In this document: piece after piece, positions 21,595 to 31,104 of the stretch
Position numbering within the stretch: the stretch's first letter is position 1
How the letters are laid out: the number at the start of each line of letters is the position of its first letter
Source: Leptolyngbya sp. BL0902
Lineage (GTDB): Bacteria > Cyanobacteriota > Cyanobacteriia > Phormidesmidales > Phormidesmidaceae
Assembly: GCF_016403105.1 (NCBI RefSeq)
Contig: NZ_CP046156.1
Span: 62,001 to 126,000, forward strand
Reading direction: 5' to 3'
Length of the DNA: 64,000 bases
Program-made: the position numbers and the translations under genes
Notes under the pieces: model-generated
Told to the model about the DNA's origin: nothing
The model's database searches: none
The model's input: the letters and a program-made list of their open reading frames with translations, nothing else

Positions 21595-22347
21595 ATGACG
21601 AATTCCACGCTAGTGACAGCACTCAAGGCCGCTTGGATTGATCCTGAGACAATCAATCTAGCTCGGCTTTGGCAGACGATTGAACCCGTCTTAGGCAGTC
21701 TGGCTCTGCATGAGCAACTGGCGGTGGGTGGGGCGGTGATTGACCGACTGGCGACCCTGCACCAGGCCAAGGCTGAAGCCCTCTTTGAACAATGGCAAGC
21801 GGTCTATGACCCGGAAGATCCGACCCTGGCCCAAGACTGGCTGCGGGGTCTGGTGCGTTCCAGTCAACAACTCGATACGGAAAGCCTTGTGGCCTCACCC
21901 ACTCGACAGCGCCCCCAGGCTGAGGCGGTTGACGATGATGGCTCAGTGGTGGCACCCGTGGACAAGGCCACGCTGCTGGCGATGGTAGATGATATGGAGC
22001 CCAAGCAGCAGGCGATTGAGGTAGCCCACGATGAAGCTGTGGGGGTTTGGGTTGAGCAGCTACGAGCGTGGTTTGTGGCTCACCCAGAGGCGATGGAGGT
22101 GCGGCAGATCCAAGCTCAGATGGGCTGGCCCTTGGTGCAGGTGTGGTTGGGGCTATTGCTGGGCGGATTTCGGCTAGCGCCTGGGGAGGGTGAGTTTTAC
22201 GCGAGGCCGATTTGGGTTGAGAAAGGGTCGTCCATTCATTCAGCTACACCCCTCTTTTTCTTCCTGACCATTTTCCCAACACCTTGGCCCCAGAGGACGG
22301 GACTAGCCAGGGTAGGGAGGCGTTGGCTGGGAGTCTTTCTCGCCTAG
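21595..22347 (+). CDS. Uncharacterised protein downstream of the ABC importer
   Basis: I chose the ATG at 21595, preceded by GAGGG at good spacing; the frame stays open 10 codons upstream. The 250-residue protein is rich in Ala, Glu, Gln and Trp and looks mostly helical (LALHEQLAVGGAVIDRLATL, VWVEQLRAWFVAHPEAMEVR). I recognise no domain. The last 35 residues are proline-rich and basic and may be a read-through tail, since the similarity of composition drops after about residue 215. It is 58 bp from the importer and on the same strand, and converges with the large histidine kinase, whose end is 10 bp away. Confidence 0.6.
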   Translation: MTNSTLVTALKAAWIDPETINLARLWQTIEPVLGSLALHEQLAVGGAVIDRLATLHQAKAEALFEQWQAVYDPEDPTLAQDWLRGLVRSSQQLDTESLVASPTRQRPQAEAVDDDGSVVAPVDKATLLAMVDDMEPKQQAIEVAHDEAVGVWVEQLRAWFVAHPEAMEVRQIQAQMGWPLVQVWLGLLLGGFRLAPGEGEFYARPIWVEKGSSIHSATPLFFFLTIFPTPWPQRTGLARVGRRWLGVFLA

Positions 22348-22356
22348 GGCTCGCAA

Positions 22357-25300
22357 CTATGGAGGGGAATCATCGGCTAGGAAGGTGGGGATCACTTGGG
22401 CGAGTTGCTTAAGGCGGATGGGCTTGCTGAGGTAGTGGTTGGCTCCAGCGGCGAGGCATCGCTCTTGGTCAGCGGGCATGGCGAGGGCGGTGATGGCGAT
22501 AATGGGCACTGTCGCCAGGGCAGGGTGTTGACGAATCTGGCGGATTGCCTCTAGGCCGTCGAGGCGAGGCATTTGGATGTCCATCAAAATCAAATCGGGC
22601 TGAGCTGTTGTGGCTAGGTTGATGGCTTCTAACCCGTTTCTGGCGATGATGAGCCTGTAGCCCTTAGCTTCTAGGTAGGATCTGGTGGTGCTGATATTGG
22701 CTTCGTTGTCTTCGGCCAGCAAAATGAGGGGGGCGTTGGCTGGATCGACCGAGGGAGTGGCGTCGATGGAGGTTGTGAAATCGCCGAGGAAGGTATCGGC
22801 GTTGGCCATCGCGATAATCGGTAGTCGCACGGTGAAGCAACTGCCAATACCCACGTCGCTGGTGAGGGTGATCTCGCCACCATGGGCGTCCACAATGCGT
22901 TTCACGAGGGCAAGACCAAGGCCTGTCCCTTCGTATTGACGGTTAAGGGCCGTGTTGACCTGCACAAAGGGTTGAAACAGGCGTTGGGCGTCTTCGGGGC
23001 TAATGCCAATACCCGTATCGGTGATGGAGATAGACAAAAGCCCAAAGGTTTCATCAGGGTTGGCCTGGGGGTGAGCAACGTCGCGGATTTGCGCAGCGGA
23101 GTCTGGGGAAAGGGCCGTATAGCTGGCAGCGAGGGTAATGTGTCCACCTTCGGGGGTAAATTTGACGGCGTTGGTGAGCAGGTTAATCAACACTTGGTGC
23201 AGGCGGCGGTCGTCGCCATAGAGATCCGGGAGCCCTTCAGGAATGAGGGTGTTAATTTGCTGGCGTTTCTTGTGGGCTTGCTGTTTCACAAAGGTGATGC
23301 TGGCGCGGCATAACTGGCTGACCTTGATAGCACTGAAGTCTAGTTCAATCTGCCCCGCCTCAATTTTGGAGAGATCCAAAATGTCGTTAATCAGCGCTAG
23401 TAGGTGGCTACTGCTGCGGTAAATCGTGTCTAGGCTGCGCTCCTGGCGTTCGGTGAGGGGGCCAAAGACTTCCTCCTGTAGCCCTTCAGTCATGCCGAGG
23501 ATGGCGTTGAGGGGGGTGCGCAGTTCGTGGCTCATGTTGGCCAGAAATTCGTCTTTGAGGCGGGTGGCACGTTCCAGTTCGGCGTTGGTGCGGCGCAATT
23601 CGGCCTCGGCGGCTTTGCGGTCGGTGATGTCTTCGACAACCCCTTCAACGGCCAGGAGGTTGCCCACCTCATCTAAAACGGAGTGTTGCACAGCGTGAAT
23701 GGTACGAACTGCTCCATCCGGTCGGGTAAAGGACATCTCAAATTCCTGGGTGGGCACCTGCTTGGTGAGCAGTTTTTCAATTTCGGCCCGGGCCAAGTCT
23801 AGGGACTCTGGAAACCACTGGATGGTATCAGCCCAGGACTGGCCCAACACGGCCTCTGGCGGCACCCCAAAAACGGACTGCAACCCGCCGCTCACGTAGG
23901 TGAGAACGGTTCCGCTGTGGCTAAAGACGACGAATTTATCGCCGATGTCATCCACGAGGCGCTGAAACTTAGCCCGACTCTTCTGAATCTCCTGCTCGGC
24001 CAGTTTGCGGTGGGTAATGTCTTGGTGAATCCCCACCATCCGCAGGGGTTGGCCTTGGCCATCGCAGTACAGCTTGGCGATGGTCAAGATCCACCGTAGT
24101 TCGCCATCAGGGCGGCAGATGCGAAATTCGGCACTGAAGGGAATGCTGGCCCGCAAGTCGGCCTCTAGTTGCGCCTCCACCCAATGGAGGTCGCCGGGGT
24201 GGATGCGATTGCGCCAGTCTTGGTAGGTGATTGGTCGTCCTAGGTCTTGTAGGCCATAGTCTGCATAAATGCGCTCATCCCAGATCGGATCACCGACCAA
24301 ATCCCATTCCCAAATGCCGTAGGCCCCAGCCTGTAGGGCCAAGGTGAGGCGGTTGGTTTGCTCTTTCAGGGCTAGCTCGGCCTGTTTACGGGCGGTAATA
24401 TCTTGGTTAACGCCAATCATCTGCACGGGCTGGCCGTTTTCATCCTGCTGCACATGGGCCGAGGATTGAATCCACCGCAGTTCGCCATCGGGGCGATAAA
24501 TGCGAAACTCTGTGCCTAGATAGGGTGCGCCATGGATCGCGGCTTGTAACAAAGCCTCCACCTCATCCACATCCTCAGGATGAACCAGGTCTCGCCAGGT
24601 TTGCCAATCGGTGACTTGGTTGCTCCCCGAAAGACCATAGATGCGGCAGAGGGAAGGATCCCAAAACAGGCTTTGGTCTAAATCCCACAGCCAAAAGCCA
24701 ATTTGTCCCGCCAACAGGGCCAAGGACAGGCGGTCTGCCAAAAGTTGCAGTTTTGCCTCAGCCTCTTTTTTCTCGGTAATGTCGCGGGTAATGCCCACCA
24801 TTCCTATGGGCCGACCTGCCGCATCTCGTTGCACCTGGGCAAAGGACTGAAGCCAACGCAATGCGCCATCGGGGCGCACAATCCGAAAGTCTATGTTGAG
24901 TGGCGACAGGCCAGCTATCGAGCGTTGAATGTCAGCCTCAAGCCGATCCCGATCATCGGGATAGATACAGGCCAGCCAATCTTCAGAGGTGGCGAATCGA
25001 CCCAGGTTTTGCAACCCATAGAGTTCATAGATGCGATCATCCCAAACCCGATTTTCGCCCAAGTCCCACTCCCAAAGGCCAAAGGCTCCCGATTCTAGGG
25101 CGAGGCTGAGGCGGTCGGTTTGCTCTTGCAAGGCAATTGCGGTCTGTTTTCGTGCCGTAATGTCTTGGTTAATGCCCACTACCCGGATGGGGTTGCCTTG
25201 GGGATCGGTCTGCACTTCGGCCACCGCCTGAATCCAGCGCAATTCTCCGGTGGGGCGCAGAATGCGAAATTCGGTATCGTAGACGGCTGCACCCCGCAGA

Positions 25301-28083
25301 GCCGCCTGTAATAGCGCCTCTACCCGGTCACGGTCGTCGGGATGTAGGCTATTGCGCCAGGTCGGATAGATCGCCCGCTCCCTCAGATCTTGCAGACCGT
25401 AGAGCGCATACATCTGATCATCCCAGTTCACCTCATTAACGCAATCCCAATCCCAGGTGCCAATGGCCCCGGCTTGCAGCGCTAGGGATAGGCGTTCCGA
25501 AAGGTCTTTCACGGCGGCTTCGGCTTCGGCTCGTTGCATCGTTGTCCAAAGCCGTTCGGCGGTTTCGCGCACCAGGTCAACCTCTGCTGCGGTCCATTCA
25601 CGCGCCACCGATTCGCTGGCAACCAGGGCACCCACCAAAACACCGTCTTCGAGCAGAGGGATAGCCAAAATTCTCATCAGTTGAGCCGCCCCTAGCCTAG
25701 CCTGGTCGGCCTCGGAGAGGATGGGGGTGGCTTGGGTATCGGCTATCACGACGGATTCGCCCCGACGCAGATAGGGCAAACTCCAGCCATAGTTAGCTAC
25801 GGAACACTCGCCAAGGAGGGAAGCTGAATCGCCACGCAGATACTCGCGATAGACGTGGGACGTGCCCGCCACTTCATCGAAGGCCACATAAAAGACGCGA
25901 TCAACGCCGAGATGGTCGCCCAGCAAATGGCAGGCTTCGGCTTGTATATGGATCGGATTGGTGAGAGATCGCAGCACATCCGACAGCCGCACCCGAAAAG
26001 CATCGATGGCCGCCGCTGCCTGCGAGGCTTCCAAAGCCATGCGTTCTTCGTGCACGTCGATGACGGAACCATATACCTTGATCACGTGGCCTTCTGCATT
26101 TTTGATCGGGGAAACATTCGAGACAAACCAACGGTACTCTCCATCATGGCGACGGATGCGGCGCTCTTCGCGCCGTGGTTCTCCCGTTTCAACGGCGTCT
26201 CGCTGAATCAGCACCGATGGGGCGCGATCCTCGGGATGAACAGCCTCTAACCAGCCTCGGCCCAAGGATTGCTCTAGGGTTTGTCCGGTGTAGTCGAGCC
26301 AGCGTTGGTTGCACCAGGTGTTGAAGCCATCGGGTTCGCTTTCCCAGAGGAAATCGGGAACGAGGTTGGCAATGGCCTCAAAACGGGCTTCGGAGGCTTG
26401 GAGATGGGCTTCCGTTCGTTTATAGCGGGTACTATCTGTTACCGAGCCTAAAAACTGCTGCACATGCCCCTGTTCATCACGGCGATGGACTTGCCCCCGC
26501 AGCAACAAATCCAGCCATCGACCATCGCGGTGGCGCACTCGATATTCAAAGGTTAGGCTTTCCCCTGGCTGGCTTTGGTCGAGCTGATCAACATAAGCCG
26601 CAAACCGATCATGATCGTCGGGATGTACCAGTCTAGGCACTAGATCTGGCCCCATGTCCAAAATTTCGGCGGCGGTGTAGTCCAATAAATTGGCGACCGA
26701 TTCACTGACAAAACTCATGCTCCGACTGGGCACATCAAACAGATAAACCAGGAGTGTTGGATTAGTTTGGATGGCGCTTTCAATAAATTTTTTCTGATAT
26801 TGGAGTGTTAATTCAGCCTGTTTTCGATCACTAATATCCGTCGAAATGCCACAAATAGCGTAGGGCTGTTCCTGCGAATCATACAATAAAAACTTGTTCG
26901 AGATAAACGTTCTCTGCGTATCGCCAACGCCCACCGTTTCCTCAAAGGGCTTAGCGGTGCCATGGGCTAACAAGGTTTCGTCATTGACTTGGATACGGTT
27001 CGCTGTTTCAAAGTCAAAAAACTCGTGATTAGTCTTGCCAATGATGGCTGATGATTCGCAACCAAAGAGTTCTAAGAAGGCTTTATTGACAAACGTATGT
27101 CGCCCCAACAAATCTTTGGTATAAACCACCGCAGGCAACTCATTCAGAATTGCCATCATCTTATCTTGGGTCTTTTTAAGCTGATCTTCGACCTGTTTTT
27201 GTTGGGTAATGTCTCGACAAATACAGACCAACATATTGTCATCTAACAGCGTTAGAGACAAAAATTGTGGGAATGTTGTGCCGTCTTTACGGGTAGCTAC
27301 GGCTTCCCCTTGCCAGTATTTTTGCTGTTGTAAACTGGGAAAAACCGTTTGCTCGAAGTACACCAGCATCTCTGGAGAGTAAAGGATTTTCCAGCTTTGG
27401 CCAATCAGTTCTGAGGCCGTTTCATAGCCAAAGAACTGCCCATGGGCCGAGTTCAGATAAACATACTGCTCATCCTGAAGGATAGCAATGCCATCCACCG
27501 CCGCCTCAATCGCCCCTAACTGCTGCTGCAAAACCGCTTCAGTCCTTTGGCGGTGTTGCAGTTCGGTTTTGCGATCCGTAATATCCGTGAAATAACCCAC
27601 CACTTCCTGGGGAACGCCCTGGGCATCCCGCAGCAGCACCATGTCATCACGAATCCAAACATAGTGCCCGTCGCGATGGCGCACGCGATAATCACGCTGG
27701 AGTTTGCCCTGGGTCAAGAGCTGAGGAATCACCTCCAAAACCTGGGCGGCATCATCAGGATGGACGTGCTGCACACAGAAATTCGGCTCGGCGGTAAATT
27801 CCGCTGGGCTATAGCCCAAAATGGTTTCAATGTTCCGGCTAATGTAGGTACAGGTATAGGGCGGATCCGCCTGATAGCTGTAGGTGGTGGCTGGACTGGC
27901 CTCAAGCAGCCGCTGAAGGCGATGATTCTGAGCTTCGCCCTGTGCCAAACACTCCCGTTGTTGTTCAACCCGTTGTTCAAGCTGCTGAGCCGTCTCGCGT
28001 GCAGTCGCGAATTGTTCCTTAAGATCTTGAATTTGGGCTTGGGCTGCGGCTAATTGCTCTAGCAGCCCCTGTTCTTGAGGCAT
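22357..28083 (-). CDS. Giant multi-PAS hybrid histidine kinase
   Basis: The 1908-residue cytoplasmic protein starts with a coiled coil (residues 1-60), then about ten to eleven PAS/PAC units ending in motifs such as ITDRKTE, ITQQKQVE, ISDRKQAE, ITARKQTA, ITEKKEAE and ITHRKLAE. A GAF domain lies at about residues 700-870. The kinase core has the H-box FLANMSHELRTPLNAILG, a HATPase with NLLTNAVKFTPEGG, DTGIGIS and GTGLGLALVK, and the protein ends with a receiver domain (LILLAEDNEANIS, LILMDIQMPRLDGLE, AITALAM). No transmembrane segment is seen. Four PAS units after the GAF are near-copies beginning RLSLAL or RLTLAL. It probably integrates several small-molecule or redox cues; the partner is not encoded nearby. 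Confidence 0.95.
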   Translation of the reverse strand: MPQEQGLLEQLAAAQAQIQDLKEQFATARETAQQLEQRVEQQRECLAQGEAQNHRLQRLLEASPATTYSYQADPPYTCTYISRNIETILGYSPAEFTAEPNFCVQHVHPDDAAQVLEVIPQLLTQGKLQRDYRVRHRDGHYVWIRDDMVLLRDAQGVPQEVVGYFTDITDRKTELQHRQRTEAVLQQQLGAIEAAVDGIAILQDEQYVYLNSAHGQFFGYETASELIGQSWKILYSPEMLVYFEQTVFPSLQQQKYWQGEAVATRKDGTTFPQFLSLTLLDDNMLVCICRDITQQKQVEDQLKKTQDKMMAILNELPAVVYTKDLLGRHTFVNKAFLELFGCESSAIIGKTNHEFFDFETANRIQVNDETLLAHGTAKPFEETVGVGDTQRTFISNKFLLYDSQEQPYAICGISTDISDRKQAELTLQYQKKFIESAIQTNPTLLVYLFDVPSRSMSFVSESVANLLDYTAAEILDMGPDLVPRLVHPDDHDRFAAYVDQLDQSQPGESLTFEYRVRHRDGRWLDLLLRGQVHRRDEQGHVQQFLGSVTDSTRYKRTEAHLQASEARFEAIANLVPDFLWESEPDGFNTWCNQRWLDYTGQTLEQSLGRGWLEAVHPEDRAPSVLIQRDAVETGEPRREERRIRRHDGEYRWFVSNVSPIKNAEGHVIKVYGSVIDVHEERMALEASQAAAAIDAFRVRLSDVLRSLTNPIHIQAEACHLLGDHLGVDRVFYVAFDEVAGTSHVYREYLRGDSASLLGECSVANYGWSLPYLRRGESVVIADTQATPILSEADQARLGAAQLMRILAIPLLEDGVLVGALVASESVAREWTAAEVDLVRETAERLWTTMQRAEAEAAVKDLSERLSLALQAGAIGTWDWDCVNEVNWDDQMYALYGLQDLRERAIYPTWRNSLHPDDRDRVEALLQAALRGAAVYDTEFRILRPTGELRWIQAVAEVQTDPQGNPIRVVGINQDITARKQTAIALQEQTDRLSLALESGAFGLWEWDLGENRVWDDRIYELYGLQNLGRFATSEDWLACIYPDDRDRLEADIQRSIAGLSPLNIDFRIVRPDGALRWLQSFAQVQRDAAGRPIGMVGITRDITEKKEAEAKLQLLADRLSLALLAGQIGFWLWDLDQSLFWDPSLCRIYGLSGSNQVTDWQTWRDLVHPEDVDEVEALLQAAIHGAPYLGTEFRIYRPDGELRWIQSSAHVQQDENGQPVQMIGVNQDITARKQAELALKEQTNRLTLALQAGAYGIWEWDLVGDPIWDERIYADYGLQDLGRPITYQDWRNRIHPGDLHWVEAQLEADLRASIPFSAEFRICRPDGELRWILTIAKLYCDGQGQPLRMVGIHQDITHRKLAEQEIQKSRAKFQRLVDDIGDKFVVFSHSGTVLTYVSGGLQSVFGVPPEAVLGQSWADTIQWFPESLDLARAEIEKLLTKQVPTQEFEMSFTRPDGAVRTIHAVQHSVLDEVGNLLAVEGVVEDITDRKAAEAELRRTNAELERATRLKDEFLANMSHELRTPLNAILGMTEGLQEEVFGPLTERQERSLDTIYRSSSHLLALINDILDLSKIEAGQIELDFSAIKVSQLCRASITFVKQQAHKKRQQINTLIPEGLPDLYGDDRRLHQVLINLLTNAVKFTPEGGHITLAASYTALSPDSAAQIRDVAHPQANPDETFGLLSISITDTGIGISPEDAQRLFQPFVQVNTALNRQYEGTGLGLALVKRIVDAHGGEITLTSDVGIGSCFTVRLPIIAMANADTFLGDFTTSIDATPSVDPANAPLILLAEDNEANISTTRSYLEAKGYRLIIARNGLEAINLATTAQPDLILMDIQMPRLDGLEAIRQIRQHPALATVPIIAITALAMPADQERCLAAGANHYLSKPIRLKQLAQVIPTFLADDSPP

Positions 28084-28604
28084 ACGGCTCTACTCATTAG
28101 GGATATATCGCTTTTCTGGGTTCAGGGGGATAAGGCAAGCGAAAGCCTATACCCAGTAAGGCTTTCAGCAAATTTGAGAACGATGATAATGTATTAGCCA
28201 ATACAACTCCGACGAGGCTGGAAGATCGGCATATAACGAGCATATCTCAGGAAAGATGATAGTCAAACTAAAGATATCGCAGAGCAAACGCATCCAAAAT
28301 CGGTCTCAACGAAAGAATTAGGCTGGAAGCCATCAAGGTAGCCCCAGGATCCTCAACAAGCTGGCTTTTCAGGCTCCTTATTGAGAAAAAACGCGAGTAT
28401 ACATTTACCGTGGGCCTGCATTCGCGGGTTAACTCTGCTTGGTAGGTCAAGGAAACCTTGCCTCTACGGAGATCTAGTGGGTTAGCCGTCGGAGGTATGG
28501 GGTTCGGATTTTCTCTGAATCTAATGGTGGGACGTGACCTGAGAGAGTTGAGCGCTGGACACAGATCAAAAAGGATGGCTTAGGCCCTCGTGTTGGACAA
28601 GCGG
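28084..28604 (-). other. Intergenic region between the giant kinase and the amidohydrolase
   Basis: About 520 bp with only short, unconvincing open frames. It should contain the promoter of the kinase gene next to 28084. I see no repeats, tRNA or RNA motif that I can support. Confidence 0.4.
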
Positions 28605-30149
28605 TTAATGCCGACAATTCTGACCGTAGAAGGGCTGGCCGTTCGTCTCCGAGAGCCAGCCATCGTAGACCTGCTTCATGTAGGGGAAAATGGTCTTGGC
28701 AAGGCGGCGGCGGTGTTCTTCAGCTTCGGTGAGAGGGGCTTGAAGCTGCTCGGCTAGGGTGGCAAGCACGGCATCACGATCGACCCCGGTAAAGCGCCCA
28801 TTCTCAAGCACGACGTTGCCGTTAATCATCACCATATCAATGGCGGTGCTGCGGCCTCGGTGGAGTACGGCTTCGATCAGGGGAATGTCGGCATCGAGGT
28901 AGGGGTAGGCCAGTTTGCGCCAGTCCATCAGCACCAGGTCGGCGGCTTTGCCTGGGGCGAGGGTGCCGATGCTGTCGCCAAATCCGGTGGTTTTTGCGCC
29001 CTGTTCCGTCGCCATACGAAAGACCTGGGCTGCCTTGGGCACCAGGGCATCAAGGCCGGGAACCCGATGTAGCTTCAGCACCAGGCGCATTTCTTGCAGC
29101 ATATCCCGGTCGTCATTGAGGCCTGCTTCGTCGAGACCGATGGCCACGGAAATGCCCTTTTGGGTAAAGGCGTTGAGGGGGGCAATGCCGCTCTGGAGGC
29201 GCAGGTTGGAACTGGCGTTGTGGCAAATGTGGGTTCCGGTGTCGGCTAGGATGTCGATATCGCCCTCGGTGAGCCAAACCCCGTGGCCCAGGGTGAGGTG
29301 TGGCCCCAACAGGCCGAGGTCTTGCAGGTGTTGGACGGCAGTTTTTCCGGTGCGGCGTTGGGCGTAGATTTTTTGGTAAATGGTTTCCACCAAATGCAGA
29401 TGCACGGGCACCTGGTATTTTTGGGCGTAGTCTTGCTGAAGCTGTAGCGCCTGGTCGGAACACCAGTGCAAATTGGCTGGGGCCAATTGAATGTTAACGC
29501 GGCCACTGGGATGGTGTTGCCACCGCTGCCACAGATGGGCAAACAGGTTGAGATATTCCGGGAAGGGCACCCGCTGATCCTTGAGAAGGTCGTCTACGGC
29601 GGCGGCAAGATCGGCGGGTAGGCGCTGAAGAAAGACATCGTCGGCTTCGTAGACGAGGCGGTTTTGGTCGCGGGCGGCAAAGCTGTAGGAGACCCGCATC
29701 CCAATGTCTTGATAAGCCTGGATCACCTGTTCGGCCAGGGCGGGCCAGGTGGCGGCGGGGCCGTTGCGCCAGGTGTGGATGTGCTGCACGGTGGTAATGC
29801 CGGAGGCGATCATCTCAAAGGCGGAATAGAGCGTGTCCAGATAGGGATCCACCCGTCGCGCCCCCAGCCGCGTAGCAAACCAAAGTTCTAGGGGGTAATC
29901 TAGCGAACCCAACTGAAACGGGGTGAGGCCGACGTGGTGGTGGCCATTCACAAACCCCGGCAAGATGATGTGGTGGGGAGAACCGAGGATGTGATCGGGC
30001 TGATACTGCGTGATCAGGTCTTCATAGGGGCCGATGGCCAAAATCGTGCCGTCTTGCTGAACGACAGCTCCGTCCTCAATCACCTCCACCGTTTCGTTGT
30101 CTAAGGCTCGACAAATAACGGCTTTACCTCGAATTAAGCTGATTGACAT
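28605..30149 (-). CDS. Amidohydrolase-superfamily deaminase/chlorohydrolase
   Basis: The 514-residue protein has the metal-dependent amidohydrolase layout: a beta-sandwich start, the metal-binding GFVNGHHHVGLT, then PVHLHLVETIY, TLGHGVWLTEGDI and IGLDEAGLNDDRDM, giving His/His/His/Asp ligands for one metal. LAPGKAADLVLMDW and the closing beta segment are typical of the AtzA/TrzN/SsnA branch, which deaminates or dechlorinates heterocycles. It is followed at 15 bp upstream on the same strand by the Asp/Glu-racemase-family gene, so the two are co-transcribed. The substrate is unknown; a nitrogen heterocycle is the best guess. Long but within the family's range. Confidence 0.85.
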   Translation of the reverse strand: MSISLIRGKAVICRALDNETVEVIEDGAVVQQDGTILAIGPYEDLITQYQPDHILGSPHHIILPGFVNGHHHVGLTPFQLGSLDYPLELWFATRLGARRVDPYLDTLYSAFEMIASGITTVQHIHTWRNGPAATWPALAEQVIQAYQDIGMRVSYSFAARDQNRLVYEADDVFLQRLPADLAAAVDDLLKDQRVPFPEYLNLFAHLWQRWQHHPSGRVNIQLAPANLHWCSDQALQLQQDYAQKYQVPVHLHLVETIYQKIYAQRRTGKTAVQHLQDLGLLGPHLTLGHGVWLTEGDIDILADTGTHICHNASSNLRLQSGIAPLNAFTQKGISVAIGLDEAGLNDDRDMLQEMRLVLKLHRVPGLDALVPKAAQVFRMATEQGAKTTGFGDSIGTLAPGKAADLVLMDWRKLAYPYLDADIPLIEAVLHRGRSTAIDMVMINGNVVLENGRFTGVDRDAVLATLAEQLQAPLTEAEEHRRRLAKTIFPYMKQVYDGWLSETNGQPFYGQNCRH

Positions 30150-30164
30150 GGTTGGTTTACCTGG

Positions 30165-30914
30165 CTATCCAACTTCGCTAAACAACCGTCCCCAGCCCTG
30201 AATCCGCGTTGGATCGACCCCCGCTATCCGTAGCGATTGCCACACCACCACGGCAATGGTATCGAAGATAGGGATGCCTAATTCCTGTTCCAGTTCTGCC
30301 ACCAGGGGGGCGGCGGCTAGGTTGGTGCAAAAGGTGGTGATTACTTGAGGATTGGCGACCGTGACCTGACGCACCATGGCCCGCAGTTGGTCGGGGCTGA
30401 CCTCTGCAAAGGAGAAATTATCCTGGAGACTGAGGTGGTGCTCGGCGACGCAGTCAAACCCTTCCTGGGCGTAGTTTTGGAGGATGCGCTCCTGCACCGC
30501 TGGCAGGTAGGGGGTGACGAGGCCAAAGCGGGTGAAGCCTCTCGCCCAAAATTGTTCGGTGAGGGCCAGGACTGAGGTGGTGGCCGGGATGCCCGTTTTG
30601 GCGGTGATCTGCCGACAGAGTTCTCGGTCGGTTTCCAACCCCAACCAGCCTGCCGAGGTGCCGTTCCAGGCGATCACATCCACCTTGGCATCGGCGAGGA
30701 GTTGGGCCGCTGCCAACAGAGGTTCTAAGTTAAATTGCCCCAAGGCGCGGTCACTGAGGGCAATTTCCGTGACTGAAAAGCGGCTGAAATGGGCCGATAC
30801 CTCCGGCAAATCCGCCAACAGAGCCATCGTCACGGGTTCCAGCACCGTGTTGGAGGAGGGGGTTAACATTCCCAGCCGAATCCGTTTTGCCATGGCAGGT
30901 GTTGTGGAAGACAT
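30165..30914 (-). CDS. Asp/Glu-racemase-family protein, arylmalonate decarboxylase/maleate isomerase-like
   Basis: The 249-residue protein has RIRLGMLTPSSNTVLEP at the N-terminus, as in maleate cis-trans isomerases. The usual first catalytic Cys is Gly (VIAWNGTSAG, Gly85), while the second Cys is present (VITTFCTNLA, Cys196). A Gly/Cys pair is the arrangement of arylmalonate decarboxylase; two Cys would suggest racemase or isomerase. It is upstream of and co-directional with the amidohydrolase and divergent from the amidase. ATG at 30914 is used; the ATG at 30893 is a possible alternative. Reaction inferred only by family. Confidence 0.8.
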   Translation of the reverse strand: MSSTTPAMAKRIRLGMLTPSSNTVLEPVTMALLADLPEVSAHFSRFSVTEIALSDRALGQFNLEPLLAAAQLLADAKVDVIAWNGTSAGWLGLETDRELCRQITAKTGIPATTSVLALTEQFWARGFTRFGLVTPYLPAVQERILQNYAQEGFDCVAEHHLSLQDNFSFAEVSPDQLRAMVRQVTVANPQVITTFCTNLAAAPLVAELEQELGIPIFDTIAVVVWQSLRIAGVDPTRIQGWGRLFSEVG

Positions 30915-30941
30915 TGGCTACAATCATGATGGCCTACAACC

Positions 30942-30954
30942 GTATACAGTGTAC
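30942..30954. promoter_or_regulatory. Possible operator between divergent catabolic genes
   Basis: The sequence GTATACAGTGTAC is an inverted repeat (GTATAC and GTGTAC around one base, one mismatch). It sits 28 bp upstream of the racemase-family gene and in the control region shared with the amidase. Half-sites of this form are seen for GntR-family regulators, but no such gene is in the window. Confidence 0.4.
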
Positions 30955-31104
30955 ATGATGCAAAAATGGCGAAGGGCTCTAGCGTGTTTCATGGGTCTGC
31001 CATGCCCTTTCGATAGCTGGCTGGGATCGGCCATAAAGTAGGGTGTTGCCGTCTAACGACGCAGCGGGAGATATTCCCCTTTTGCCCATCCCTCCTGAAA
31101 CCCG

